DNA of 64,000 nt from assembly GCA_022794265.1 (NCBI GenBank), contig JAAWEK010000002.1, positions 38,479 through 102,478 of the forward strand, in the 5' to 3' direction. Numbering within the stretch: the stretch's first letter is position 1; each line of letters opens with the position of its first letter. The notes beneath the pieces were generated by a model. The model ran no database searches. It was given only the letters and a program-made list of their open reading frames with translations, and was not told the origin of the DNA. Made by a program: the position numbers and the translations under genes. Below, piece after piece: positions 36,739-43,886 of the stretch. The stretch comes from Lachnospiraceae bacterium. GTDB taxonomy: Bacteria > Bacillota > Clostridia > Lachnospirales > Lachnospiraceae.

Positions 36739-38155
36739 CCGTCCGGCATTTAAAGCCATGATTTCGGATATAGAGGAAAAAAAGATAAATTGTGTGATTG
36801 TAAAGGATTTATCCAGACTCGGCCGGGATTATATTGATACAGGACAATATCTGGAGCGGTATTTTCCCGAGCATGATGTAAGGTTTATTTCCATTATGGA
36901 TAATATTGACAGTAAACTGCACATATATGATATGTTGGTACCAATAAAAAATATTTTTAATGAGCAATATGCCAGGGATATTTCAGGAAAAGTTCATGCT
37001 TCCATAGAGACCAAACAGAGAGCAGGTGAATTTATCGGTGCTTTTGCATCCTATGGGTATAAGAAATCACCAACAGATAAAAATAAGCTGATAATTGATG
37101 CATATGCAGCGGAAGTAGTCCGTAAGGTTTTTCGGATGTATATCAAAGGCTATGGAAAAATCCGAATTGCCAGATTGTTAAATGAGCAGGGTATTCCCTG
37201 TCCTTCGGAATATAAGAAAATAAACGGTGAAAATTATAAAAACGGAAATCGTCTGAACAGCACTTCCTACTGGACCTATTCCACTATTGACCGTATGCTG
37301 CGGAATCAAATATATATCGGGAATATGGTGCAGGGAAAAAAAGTCCGCCGGCTGAAAGGAAAAGCCCGAAGCAGAAAAGAGGAAGACTGGATTGTAGTTG
37401 CCAATACCCATCCGGCCATTGTTGATGACGAAACCTGGGAGAAGGCCGGGGATATGTTAAAGCGAAGGACACGAAATCTTGATTTTGTCTGCAAAGATAA
37501 TATTTTTGCAGGGTTCCTGAGGTGTGGGGACTGCAACAGAGCAATGTCAAAAAAGAAAAGCGGCAATAAGGAAATGCGGTATTATTGCGGAACCTATGTA
37601 CGTTCCGGACGACAGTTCTGTACCCCTCATGCTGTTCCGTTTTATATTTTGGAGAAAATTATACTGGAAGATTTAAATATACTGATAGGTCAAATGGGTA
37701 ATCTTTATGAAATAATTGAACAAATCCGGGTTCCCACGGACACGGCAGGTTATGTTGAAGAGCGGAGGGAAAGCCGGTTTTGGGCAGAACTGGAAAGAGT
37801 AAGGAAACTGAAAAAAGCTGTTTATGAAGATTACCGGAGTGATTTGATTTCCAGAGAAGAATTTATTTCGTATCGACAGGACTATCAGAAGAAAGAGGAA
37901 CTGCTCATAAAACAGAAAGAGGTAGCAGAGAAGGCCGGGAATTCCGGCAGAACCCCGGATATTATGGAAAATCATTGGGTCAGGCGTCTGTTGGATCTTG
38001 GAAGCATTGAGCAGTTAGACCGGGATATCGTGATGGAAATGGTGCATGAAATTAAAATATTTGAAGATCATAAGATAAAGATTGTATATAATTTTTCCGA
38101 TGAACTGCAGGATTTATTTAAAACAGAATATCGGGATAACAAAGAAAACGGCTGA
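36739..38155 (+). CDS. Outer serine recombinase, 3' fragment
   Basis: Open from the GA at 36737 (first in-frame ATG at 36758). It supplies residues 62-533 of the rebuilt recombinase: DRPAF, the arginine motif VKDLSRLGRDY, the recombinase domain (GYKKSPTDKNKLIIDAYAAE and on), a zinc ribbon (CGDCNRAM, then FCTPHAV) and a charged coiled coil. Without the N-terminal nucleophile it is inactive. Its stop codon sits in the stem of the terminator. No ribosome site precedes ATG 36758, so it is probably not translated alone. Confidence 0.88.
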
Positions 38156-38181
38156 TGTTGATACATCAGCCGAGTTTTTTT
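38149..38181 (+). terminator. Terminator of the outer recombinase gene
   Basis: Perfect 10-bp stem CGGCTGATGT/ACATCAGCCG with loop TGAT, then a T-rich tract. It overlaps the recombinase stop codon and shields pdaB from plus-strand transcription. Confidence 0.88.
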
Positions 38182-38188
38182 ATATTAT

Positions 38189-38419
38189 TTACCGCAATTT
38201 ACCTGCACCCCAGGCAGCATCGAAACTTAATGCCACCACTGGCTTATCAGTCTGCACACAATAGATAGGCAGTTCGCGTTTGGATGTAGTGCTGCTTACG
38301 GATATGTCAGCAGGCATATAGATAGAAAAAACACCTATGATTGCCAATACAAATATCCAGAATCCGGCACTAAATATCAGTCGGTTTAATTGGTTTGAGA
38401 TATTTTTTCCGAATCCCAT
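38189..38419 (-). CDS. pdaB: PdaB-type sporulation polysaccharide deacetylase, 5' part of an interrupted gene
   Basis: Encodes the start of the deacetylase: ATG 38419 after AAAGG, a membrane anchor (about 13-33, GFWIFVLAIIGVFSIYM), the ELPIYCVQTDKPVVALSF stretch that is typical of PdaB, and motif I FDAAWG with the catalytic Asp. Native sequence ends in the TGGGG at 38212-38208; AGKLR and the stop come from the element. Joining 38419-38208 to 31047-30474 gives 786 bp and 261 residues with the expected FDAAWGNEDTAKILDIL. A mother-cell-type promoter stands upstream. PdaB proteins act in spore formation; loss in Bacillus makes spores unstable. Confidence 0.9.
   Translation of the reverse strand: MGFGKNISNQLNRLIFSAGFWIFVLAIIGVFSIYMPADISVSSTTSKRELPIYCVQTDKPVVALSFDAAWGAGKLR
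38208..38212. repeat. Outer attachment-site core, right copy (CCCCA)
   Basis: CCCCA within ACCTGCACCCCAGGCAGC. The right flank is pdaB motif I (GCTGCC on the minus strand). It is the direct-repeat partner of 31048-31052. Confidence 0.8.
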
Positions 38420-38446
38420 ATGTTACCTTTATTATCTTTTTATAAT

Positions 38447-38475
38447 ATTATATGAAACCAGTAGGAAGAAAATGA
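38447..38475 (-). promoter_or_regulatory. Mother-cell (SigE/SigK-like) promoter of pdaB
   Basis: On the minus strand TCATTTT (38475-38469), a 14-bp spacer and CATATAAT (38454-38447). Against the SigE consensus (KMATATT, 14 bp, CATACAMT) this matches 6 of 7 and 7 of 8 bases; CATATAATA also fits the SigK -10 pattern CATAnnnTA. It lies 28 bp before the ATG. Confidence 0.65.
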
Positions 38476-38495
38476 CTTGTTATATGGGGATTAAG

Positions 38496-39890
38496 TCATT
38501 CATTCGGAAGAGAAAGGGATTCTTCCGATTCTTCCAGTTTTCCGGAAGGTTCCGTGGAATCCGTTTCTTCGTCGGCTTCAGTTATCTGTTCCGTAGGTTT
38601 TGTGGATTCCGGAACAGAAGTAGTTTGTTTTTCCGTGGTTTCTTCCGGGATATCCGTAGTCGCCACCGGTTTTTTTGTGGTTTCTTTTGGAGTTGTATCT
38701 TCTTCGGAAGTGGTTTCCTTTGGTTTTGTGGTGCCGGTTTCCGTCGGTTTTACGGTTTGTGTCGGTTTTACTGTTTCTGTCGGAACGGTAGCTGGGGGCG
38801 TAATGGTGAGGACAATGGAAACGGATGCACTTCTTCCAAGTAAATCTGTAACCGAAAGTGTAACCGGATAGCTGCCCGGTGTATTGACATCATAGGAACC
38901 GTTTACCATAATGGAGGATGTAATATCGTTTCCGCAGGTATCCGTAGCTGATACACCGGTTCGAATGTCGTAACTGCTGCCGGCTGGTATGGTGACGTCG
39001 GAAGCAGTAATCGAAGGATTGCAGTTATTCCAAGGATTGGCGGCATCCGGGTCGGTAGGATCCCAGCCTGCAAAAGGGCTGTTTTCCGGAATTTTGATAA
39101 CGGAAGGTTTGCCCAGTGGACCTGGACTGCTGGCATCGTCATATATAATTACGGTAGTACCGGACGGACAGTTGTCATGAATCCATTTGGAATCCTGCAC
39201 CGTCAGACGAATACAGCCCAGAGAGGCAGGAGACCCCAGTTTATTGAATTCAGCTACTTCCAGCTGGTCTTTGGACGGCCGGTAGCAAGGAACGGAATGA
39301 AACAAAATGCCGCCGTATACTCTTGTGGCGTATTGGGAATGAGTACCGTCAACCATCAGTCTCCAATTATATTTGGAGGAGGTGCGGAAGGTTCCCAAAG
39401 GCGTATTGTTAATATATTTTCCGGTGGAACATGCCATGGATTTGTATGGAACCGTAAATTCTCCGGCCGGATTCTTTGTATAAACAGTGACACAGTTTAA
39501 CAGCCGGTTGACTTTGATCAGATAGGGATAATCTCTGACCGGAAGGGTGGTTTCCGGTTCTTCATTTTGATCTTCCGGCAGCGTAAAATCCATATCGGAA
39601 ATAATATTGCCGTTTTTATCTGTTTCCGGTTCCGAATCCGTAGGAAGCGTGGAATCTGTTTCATGGGTGGTTTCCGCATCGGTGGTAGTAAGCTCCGATT
39701 CGGCATATATATAATCGCTGCCAGAAGTTTTGGAATCATGTCCATTGGAATCGGCGGATGTCTTTACTTTGGAAAGTACTAAAACAATGATTCCGATTAA
39801 TATAAAAGAGGAGGCAATCGCAATGGTGAGCTGCCTGTTGGCTTTCAGTGTTTCAATAAAATGCTTCATCTTTAATAATCTGCCTTTCAT
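38496..39890 (-). CDS. Membrane-anchored L,D-transpeptidase with Ser/Thr-rich tail
   Basis: 464 residues. An N-terminal membrane anchor (about 22-42, LTIAIASSFILIGIIVLVL) is followed by an acidic Thr-rich linker, a YkuD domain (about 125-255) with ILFHSVPC and the catalytic SLGCIRL (Cys about 226), an Ig/HYR-like domain (about 290-370), and a 95-residue tail of repeated Thr-Glu/Pro/Lys that probably spans the wall. It forms 3-3 peptide cross-links or anchors proteins to peptidoglycan. An in-frame ATG at 39869 is a possible alternative start; neither has a clear ribosome site. Confidence 0.88.
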   Translation of the reverse strand: MKGRLLKMKHFIETLKANRQLTIAIASSFILIGIIVLVLSKVKTSADSNGHDSKTSGSDYIYAESELTTTDAETTHETDSTLPTDSEPETDKNGNIISDMDFTLPEDQNEEPETTLPVRDYPYLIKVNRLLNCVTVYTKNPAGEFTVPYKSMACSTGKYINNTPLGTFRTSSKYNWRLMVDGTHSQYATRVYGGILFHSVPCYRPSKDQLEVAEFNKLGSPASLGCIRLTVQDSKWIHDNCPSGTTVIIYDDASSPGPLGKPSVIKIPENSPFAGWDPTDPDAANPWNNCNPSITASDVTIPAGSSYDIRTGVSATDTCGNDITSSIMVNGSYDVNTPGSYPVTLSVTDLLGRSASVSIVLTITPPATVPTETVKPTQTVKPTETGTTKPKETTSEEDTTPKETTKKPVATTDIPEETTEKQTTSVPESTKPTEQITEADEETDSTEPSGKLEESEESLSLPNE

Positions 39891-39939
39891 AATTTGTGTA
39901 ATTCAGGGTAGTTTATTTGTTCTTTATGCTATGAGATTT

Positions 39940-39968
39940 ATTGTACAAAATATAGGAAATAAAGACAA
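39940..39968 (-). promoter_or_regulatory. Promoter of the L,D-transpeptidase gene
   Basis: On the minus strand TTGTCT (39968-39963), 17-bp spacer, TACAAT (39945-39940). It is back to back with the glnA promoter. Confidence 0.65.
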
Positions 39969-39987
39969 GAAAAATTTTTGTAAACTG

Positions 39988-40016
39988 TTGACAAATTGAG
40001 GCAATATTGGTATTCT
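39988..40016 (+). promoter_or_regulatory. glnA promoter
   Basis: TTGACA (39988-39993), 17-bp spacer, TATTCT (40011-40016). Transcripts would begin near 40023 and run through a terminator before the start codon. Confidence 0.7.
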
Positions 40017-40030
40017 CTTGTAAGAACAAC

Positions 40031-40070
40031 GGCGTTCCCTGACTGGCAGGAGAATGCCCTTTTTTATTTT
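40031..40070 (+). terminator. Terminator in the glnA leader (attenuator)
   Basis: GGCGTTC-CCTG pairs with CAGG-A-GAATGCC around loop ACTGG, followed by CCTTTTTTATTTT. It lies between the promoter and the glnA ribosome site (GGAGG at 40089), so full-length glnA mRNA needs readthrough. The ANTAR-domain gene just after glnA is the probable antiterminator. I could not confirm the usual paired ANTAR hairpins. Confidence 0.75.
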
Positions 40071-40100
40071 ATATAAACTATATGTGATGGAGGTACAGGG

Positions 40101-41429
40101 ATGAAATACACAAAACAGGAAATTATTGATATGATTGAAGAAGAGGATGTAGAGTTTATCCGTCTTCAGTTTACGGATATGTTCGGTACCATGAAAAATG
40201 TTGCCGTAACCGTCAGCCAGCTGGAAAAGGCGTTAAATAATGAATGTATGTTTGATGGGTCCTGTATTGAAGGATTTGCCAGAATTGAAGAATCAGACAT
40301 GTATTTATATCCTGATCTTGATACATTTACAATTTTTCCGTGGAGACCGCAACAGGGAAAAGTTGCCAGATTTATATGCGATATATACAGACCCGACGGA
40401 AAGCCGTTTGAAGGAGATCCCAGATATATTTTGAAACGGGTGGTAAAAGAAGCGGAAGCAATGGGATATACGTTTGATGCAGGCCCGGAATGTGAATTTT
40501 TCTTATTTCATACCGACGATAACGGAAACCCCACCACACTGTCCCATGAAAAGGCTGGATATTTTGATTTAGGCCCGGTAGATCTGGGTGAAAATGCCCG
40601 CAGGGACATGGTGCTGAATCTGGAGTCCATGGGATTTGAAGTGGAGTCTTCCCATCATGAAGTGGCGCCAGCCCAGCATGAAATTGATTTTAAATATTCG
40701 GATGCGGTTACAACGGCGGATAATATTATGACATTTAAGCTGGCGGTAAAATCCATTGCAAAGAGGCATGGACTTCATGCTACATTTATGCCGAAACCAA
40801 AATCCGGAATTAACGGTTCTGGTATGCATATGAATATGTCTCTGTGCAGGGAGGGAAAAAATATTTTTGCCGATGATAATGATTCCAACGGACTGAGCAG
40901 GGAAGCATATTATTTTATTGCGGGACTGATGAAACATATTAAGGGGATGACTGTGTTTACCAATCCGCTGGTAAACTCTTACAAACGTCTGGTACCGGGA
41001 TATGAAGCTCCCGTTTATATTGCCTGGTCTGCAAAGAGCAGAAGTCCGTTGATTCGTGTACCGGTATCTAAAGGGGAGGCAACAAGGATTGAACTTCGCT
41101 GTCCGGATGCGGCGGCAAATCCGTATCTGGTTCTGGCAGCATGTCTGGCCGCCGGACTGGAAGGAATTAAAAATAAAATGGAACCGCCACAAAGTGTAGA
41201 TGGGAATATTTTTGCCATGATGGAAGCGGACAGGGAAGCACTGGGAATTGAGAATCTTCCTCAGAATCTCTGGGATGCCATAGACAAGTTTGAACAGGAT
41301 GATCTGATTAATAAAGTTGTAGGTAAACATATTGCGAAAAATTATATCGATGCCAAGAAAAAAGAGTGGCAGGAATACCGTGCACAAGTTACAGACTGGG
41401 AACTGGAGCAGTATCTTCATAAATTCTGA
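40101..41429 (+). CDS. glnA: Glutamine synthetase type I
   Basis: 442-residue GSI-alpha-type enzyme that makes glutamine from glutamate, ammonia and ATP. It has the N-terminal [14 protein letters not shown] segment, the active-site FDGSCIEGF loop, the metal site [10 protein letters not shown], the ATP/ammonia segment [10 protein letters not shown] and the latch [13 protein letters not shown]. The length and absence of the adenylylation loop insert agree with a Firmicute enzyme controlled by feedback rather than by adenylylation. It is preceded by a terminator-containing leader and followed after 83 bp by an ANTAR regulator. Confidence 0.96.
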   Translation: MKYTKQEIIDMIEEEDVEFIRLQFTDMFGTMKNVAVTVSQLEKALNNECMFDGSCIEGFARIEESDMYLYPDLDTFTIFPWRPQQGKVARFICDIYRPDGKPFEGDPRYILKRVVKEAEAMGYTFDAGPECEFFLFHTDDNGNPTTLSHEKAGYFDLGPVDLGENARRDMVLNLESMGFEVESSHHEVAPAQHEIDFKYSDAVTTADNIMTFKLAVKSIAKRHGLHATFMPKPKSGINGSGMHMNMSLCREGKNIFADDNDSNGLSREAYYFIAGLMKHIKGMTVFTNPLVNSYKRLVPGYEAPVYIAWSAKSRSPLIRVPVSKGEATRIELRCPDAAANPYLVLAACLAAGLEGIKNKMEPPQSVDGNIFAMMEADREALGIENLPQNLWDAIDKFEQDDLINKVVGKHIAKNYIDAKKKEWQEYRAQVTDWELEQYLHKF

Positions 41430-41512
41430 CCACAAAAACAAGTAGTATGTGACCAGAGATGATTCGTTTGAAAAAATTTCAGACTTTTTATTAGCACTGT
41501 GGAGGGATAAGC

Positions 41513-42058
41513 ATGATTGACATAATAGTAGTATTTCCACAGATAAAAGACGGGCAGGGAATCCGGAATCTGTTGGTTCGGAACGGCTATCGGGTTGGTA
41601 TTGCATGTACGTCCGGCGCACAGGCAAAATCCTATATGGATAATATCGATTATGGTATAGTTGTGTGCGGATATAAATTCAGTGATATGATGTATTCAGA
41701 GCTTTATCATGATTTAGGCCCTACCTTTGAAATGCTTCTGGTGGCTTCCAGAGCGAAGCTGGAGGAAGGTGTGGCGGATGGAATCGTGTGTGTGGAAATG
41801 CCGTTGAAATCATACGATTTGCTGAATACGCTGGAAATGATGATGCAGGCGCTGGAAAGAATCAGAAAAAAAGGCAGGCGGCAGCCAAAGGAAAGAAATA
41901 TAGCGCAGAAAGCCATTATTGATGAAGCAAAAAAGCTGTTAATGGATACCAGAAATATGACAGAAGAGGAAGCACACCGGTTTATCCAGAAAAGCAGTAT
42001 GGACAGCGGTACAAATATGGTAGAAACAGCCCAGATGGTTCTTCAGATAATGCATTAA
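41513..42058 (+). CDS. ANTAR-domain antiterminator (NitR/NasT-like)
   Basis: 181-residue regulator: a receiver-like N-terminal domain (about 1-115) that seems degenerate, with no typical acidic pair, then a C-terminal ANTAR RNA-binding domain (about 125-180; QKAIIDEAKKLLMDTRNMTEEEAHRFIQKSSMD, given here as the span starting AQKAIIDEAKKLL). ANTAR proteins bind paired hairpins in leader RNA and stop terminator formation. In Clostridium, NitR lies after glnA and controls it by antitermination; this order suggests the same loop. Confidence 0.85.
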   Translation: MIDIIVVFPQIKDGQGIRNLLVRNGYRVGIACTSGAQAKSYMDNIDYGIVVCGYKFSDMMYSELYHDLGPTFEMLLVASRAKLEEGVADGIVCVEMPLKSYDLLNTLEMMMQALERIRKKGRRQPKERNIAQKAIIDEAKKLLMDTRNMTEEEAHRFIQKSSMDSGTNMVETAQMVLQIMH

Positions 42059-42120
42059 TAAAGCTTATTAACCAGGCAGTCATTTGTGATTGCGCCAATA
42101 ATTAAATATGGAGGAATAAT

Positions 42121-43335
42121 ATGTATAAAATTAATGAAAATTATTTAAAATTGCCGGGAAGTTATTTGTTTGCCACAACCGGCAGAAAGATACGGGAGTT
42201 TATAGAAGCAAATCCTGATAAAAAGGTTATCAGCCTTGGAATCGGTGATGTTACACTTCCGTTGGCGCCTGTTGTTATTGATACGCTTCATTCGGCAGTG
42301 GACGAAATGGGGAAGGCAGAAACTTTTAAGGGATATGCACCGGATTTGGGTTATGAATTTTTGAGGCAGGCGATAGTTGATAACGATTATAAAGCCAGAG
42401 GGGCAGATATATCCATTGATGAAGTTTTTGTCAGTGATGGTGCCAAGAGTGATTCCGGAAATATTGGTGATATTTTTGATGCTGATAATAAAATAGCCGT
42501 GTGTGACCCGGTGTATCCGGTATATGTTGACACAAATGCTATGGCGGGCAGAACCGGTGTGTATTTGGAAGAACAACAGAAATGGAGCAATGTTGTCTAT
42601 ATGCCTTGTACGGCAGCAACTGATTTTGCACCGGAGATACCGAAAGAAGAACCAGATATTATTTATCTGTGCTTTCCAAATAATCCCACCGGTTCCACTA
42701 TTAAGAAGGAAGAATTACAGGCATGGGTGGATTATGCATTGAAAATTGGTGCAGTTATTATATATGATGCGGCATACGAAGCATATATTTCGGAAGGGGA
42801 TGTACCACATACTATTTTTGAATGTGAGGGTGCGAAAGCCTGTGCCATTGAACTGAAAAGTTTTTCAAAAAATGCAGGTTTTACGGGGACACGACTGGGA
42901 TATGCAGTTGTTCCAAAAGAATTAAAATGCAACGGCGTATCACTCAACAGTCTGTGGGCGAGAAGACACGGAACCAAGTTTAACGGTGCACCATATATTA
43001 TTCAGAGAGCGGGGGCTGCTGTTTATACTCCGGAAGGTAAAAAACAGACGTTAAATCAGGTTAATTACTATATGAATAATGCAAAAATCATCAGAGAAGG
43101 ACTTGCAGAGGCAGGATATATCGTATCCGGTGGTGTCAACGCACCATATATCTGGCTGCAGACACCGGATAAAATGACCTCCTGGGAATTTTTTGATTAC
43201 TTATTGGAAAAGGCCAATGTTGCCGGGACCCCGGGCTCCGGATTCGGACCAAGCGGGGAAGGATATTTCAGACTGACGGCATTTGGCAGTTATGAGAATA
43301 CGTTGGAAGCGGTTGAGAGAATTCGGAAAATGTAG
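42121..43335 (+). CDS. dapL: LL-diaminopimelate aminotransferase
   Basis: 404-residue PLP enzyme that converts tetrahydrodipicolinate to LL-diaminopimelate in one step, supplying peptidoglycan and lysine. The start INENYLKLPGSYLF is family-typical; NPTGST and the PLP-lysine motif SFSKNAGFTGTRLGY (about 245-259) are clear, as is the substrate Arg near GSGFGPSGEGYFRLT. This is the DapL route rather than the succinylase or acetylase routes. TATGGAGG lies 6 bases before the ATG. It follows the nitrogen genes and precedes a repeat element. Confidence 0.96.
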   Translation: MYKINENYLKLPGSYLFATTGRKIREFIEANPDKKVISLGIGDVTLPLAPVVIDTLHSAVDEMGKAETFKGYAPDLGYEFLRQAIVDNDYKARGADISIDEVFVSDGAKSDSGNIGDIFDADNKIAVCDPVYPVYVDTNAMAGRTGVYLEEQQKWSNVVYMPCTAATDFAPEIPKEEPDIIYLCFPNNPTGSTIKKEELQAWVDYALKIGAVIIYDAAYEAYISEGDVPHTIFECEGAKACAIELKSFSKNAGFTGTRLGYAVVPKELKCNGVSLNSLWARRHGTKFNGAPYIIQRAGAAVYTPEGKKQTLNQVNYYMNNAKIIREGLAEAGYIVSGGVNAPYIWLQTPDKMTSWEFFDYLLEKANVAGTPGSGFGPSGEGYFRLTAFGSYENTLEAVERIRKM

Positions 43336-43822
43336 AAAAGTTCCAGGTGTTTTGGCAGATTTAAAAGAAATGATTTTGCATTTAGGAAATATCTGAGTTT
43401 GTATATAACTATGAATACAAAAAGTAGAATCCCTGTATATAAAATTAAAAACAAATTATTGATGATAGTCTGATTCGTATTAAATATTTCCGACATACAG
43501 CAGCTTGTCAGGGCGGAGCCTGCCGGAATACGACTACGGAGGACAGGTTGGAAGTTCTTAGTGTTCTGCTAAAAAGACAGCTATTCCCTGACATGGATGT
43601 CAGGGAAAGGTGAATTTGAGGCACGGATGCCGAATATTCACCGGTAGCGTCCGCCTTCGAACACCTGCTGCAGAACACTTAGAACTTCTTCCTGTCCGGA
43701 GTGGAGTATTCCGGCAGGCTCCGCCCTGATAAGTTGCGTCCGGCATACATAAAGAATATAATTTCCAGACATAACATTGCCTAAATTGTATCCCTTCAAC
43801 AGAAATTTTGAAAAGTCAGTTC
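43336..43822. other. Intergenic region with a structured repeat
   Basis: About 490 bp without a convincing gene. The first 150 bp are AT-rich and hold no clear signal. The centre is the inverted-repeat element described at 43489-43749. The last 70 bp lead to the promoter of the COG0523 gene. Short frames here are accidental readings through the repeat. Confidence 0.5.
43489..43749. repeat. MITE-like or structured-RNA inverted-repeat element
   Basis: Two arms of about 68 bp (43502-43569 and 43670-43737) are inverted copies: a 23-bp perfect block (43508-43530 against 43709-43731), a GGACAGG/CCTGTCC block, and GAAGTTCT and AGTGTTCTGC blocks near the centre. Between them lie two further hairpins, TCCCTGACAT-GG-ATGTCAGGGA at 43585-43606 and GGTGAAT..GGCA-CGGA-TGCC..ATTCACC at 43609-43642. 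The whole is flanked by near-direct repeats TCCGACATACA (43489-43499) and TCCGGCATACA (43739-43749), like a target duplication. Confidence 0.65.
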
Positions 43823-43850
43823 TTGACAAAGAAAATTTATGGATTATACT
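43823..43850 (+). promoter_or_regulatory. Promoter of the COG0523 operon
   Basis: TTGACA (43823-43828), 16-bp spacer, TATACT (43845-43850), 37 bp before the ATG. Confidence 0.75.
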
Positions 43851-43886
43851 TAAAGTTAAGCCATTTTTAGAAAGGAAGTATTTACA

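Larger units (their letters stand above)
31048..38212. mobile_element. Outer 7,160-bp serine-recombinase element interrupting pdaB (skin-like)
   Basis: Both ends carry the 5-bp direct repeat CCCCA (31048-31052 and 38208-38212; TGGGG on the pdaB strand). Deleting 7,160 bp between the copies rebuilds GCC-TGG-GGA-AAC and an uninterrupted pdaB. The element itself holds a small ORF (31158-31280), a serine recombinase gene (31277 to 38155, itself interrupted), a terminator and nothing else of its own. A 5-bp shared core and a resident serine recombinase are the features of the Bacillus sigK skin element and of other intervening elements in sporulation genes. Direct sequence evidence for the junctions is strong; excision in cells is inferred. 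Confidence 0.88.

Noticed and set aside
36758-38155. The 465-codon frame as a complete, independent recombinase
   Set aside because: It lacks the N-terminal catalytic serine region, has no ribosome site, and continues upstream in frame to the GA junction.
40569-41627. A 352-codon open frame on the minus strand across glnA
   Set aside because: It runs over a clear glutamine synthetase and into the next gene's start; composition is that of an antisense shadow.
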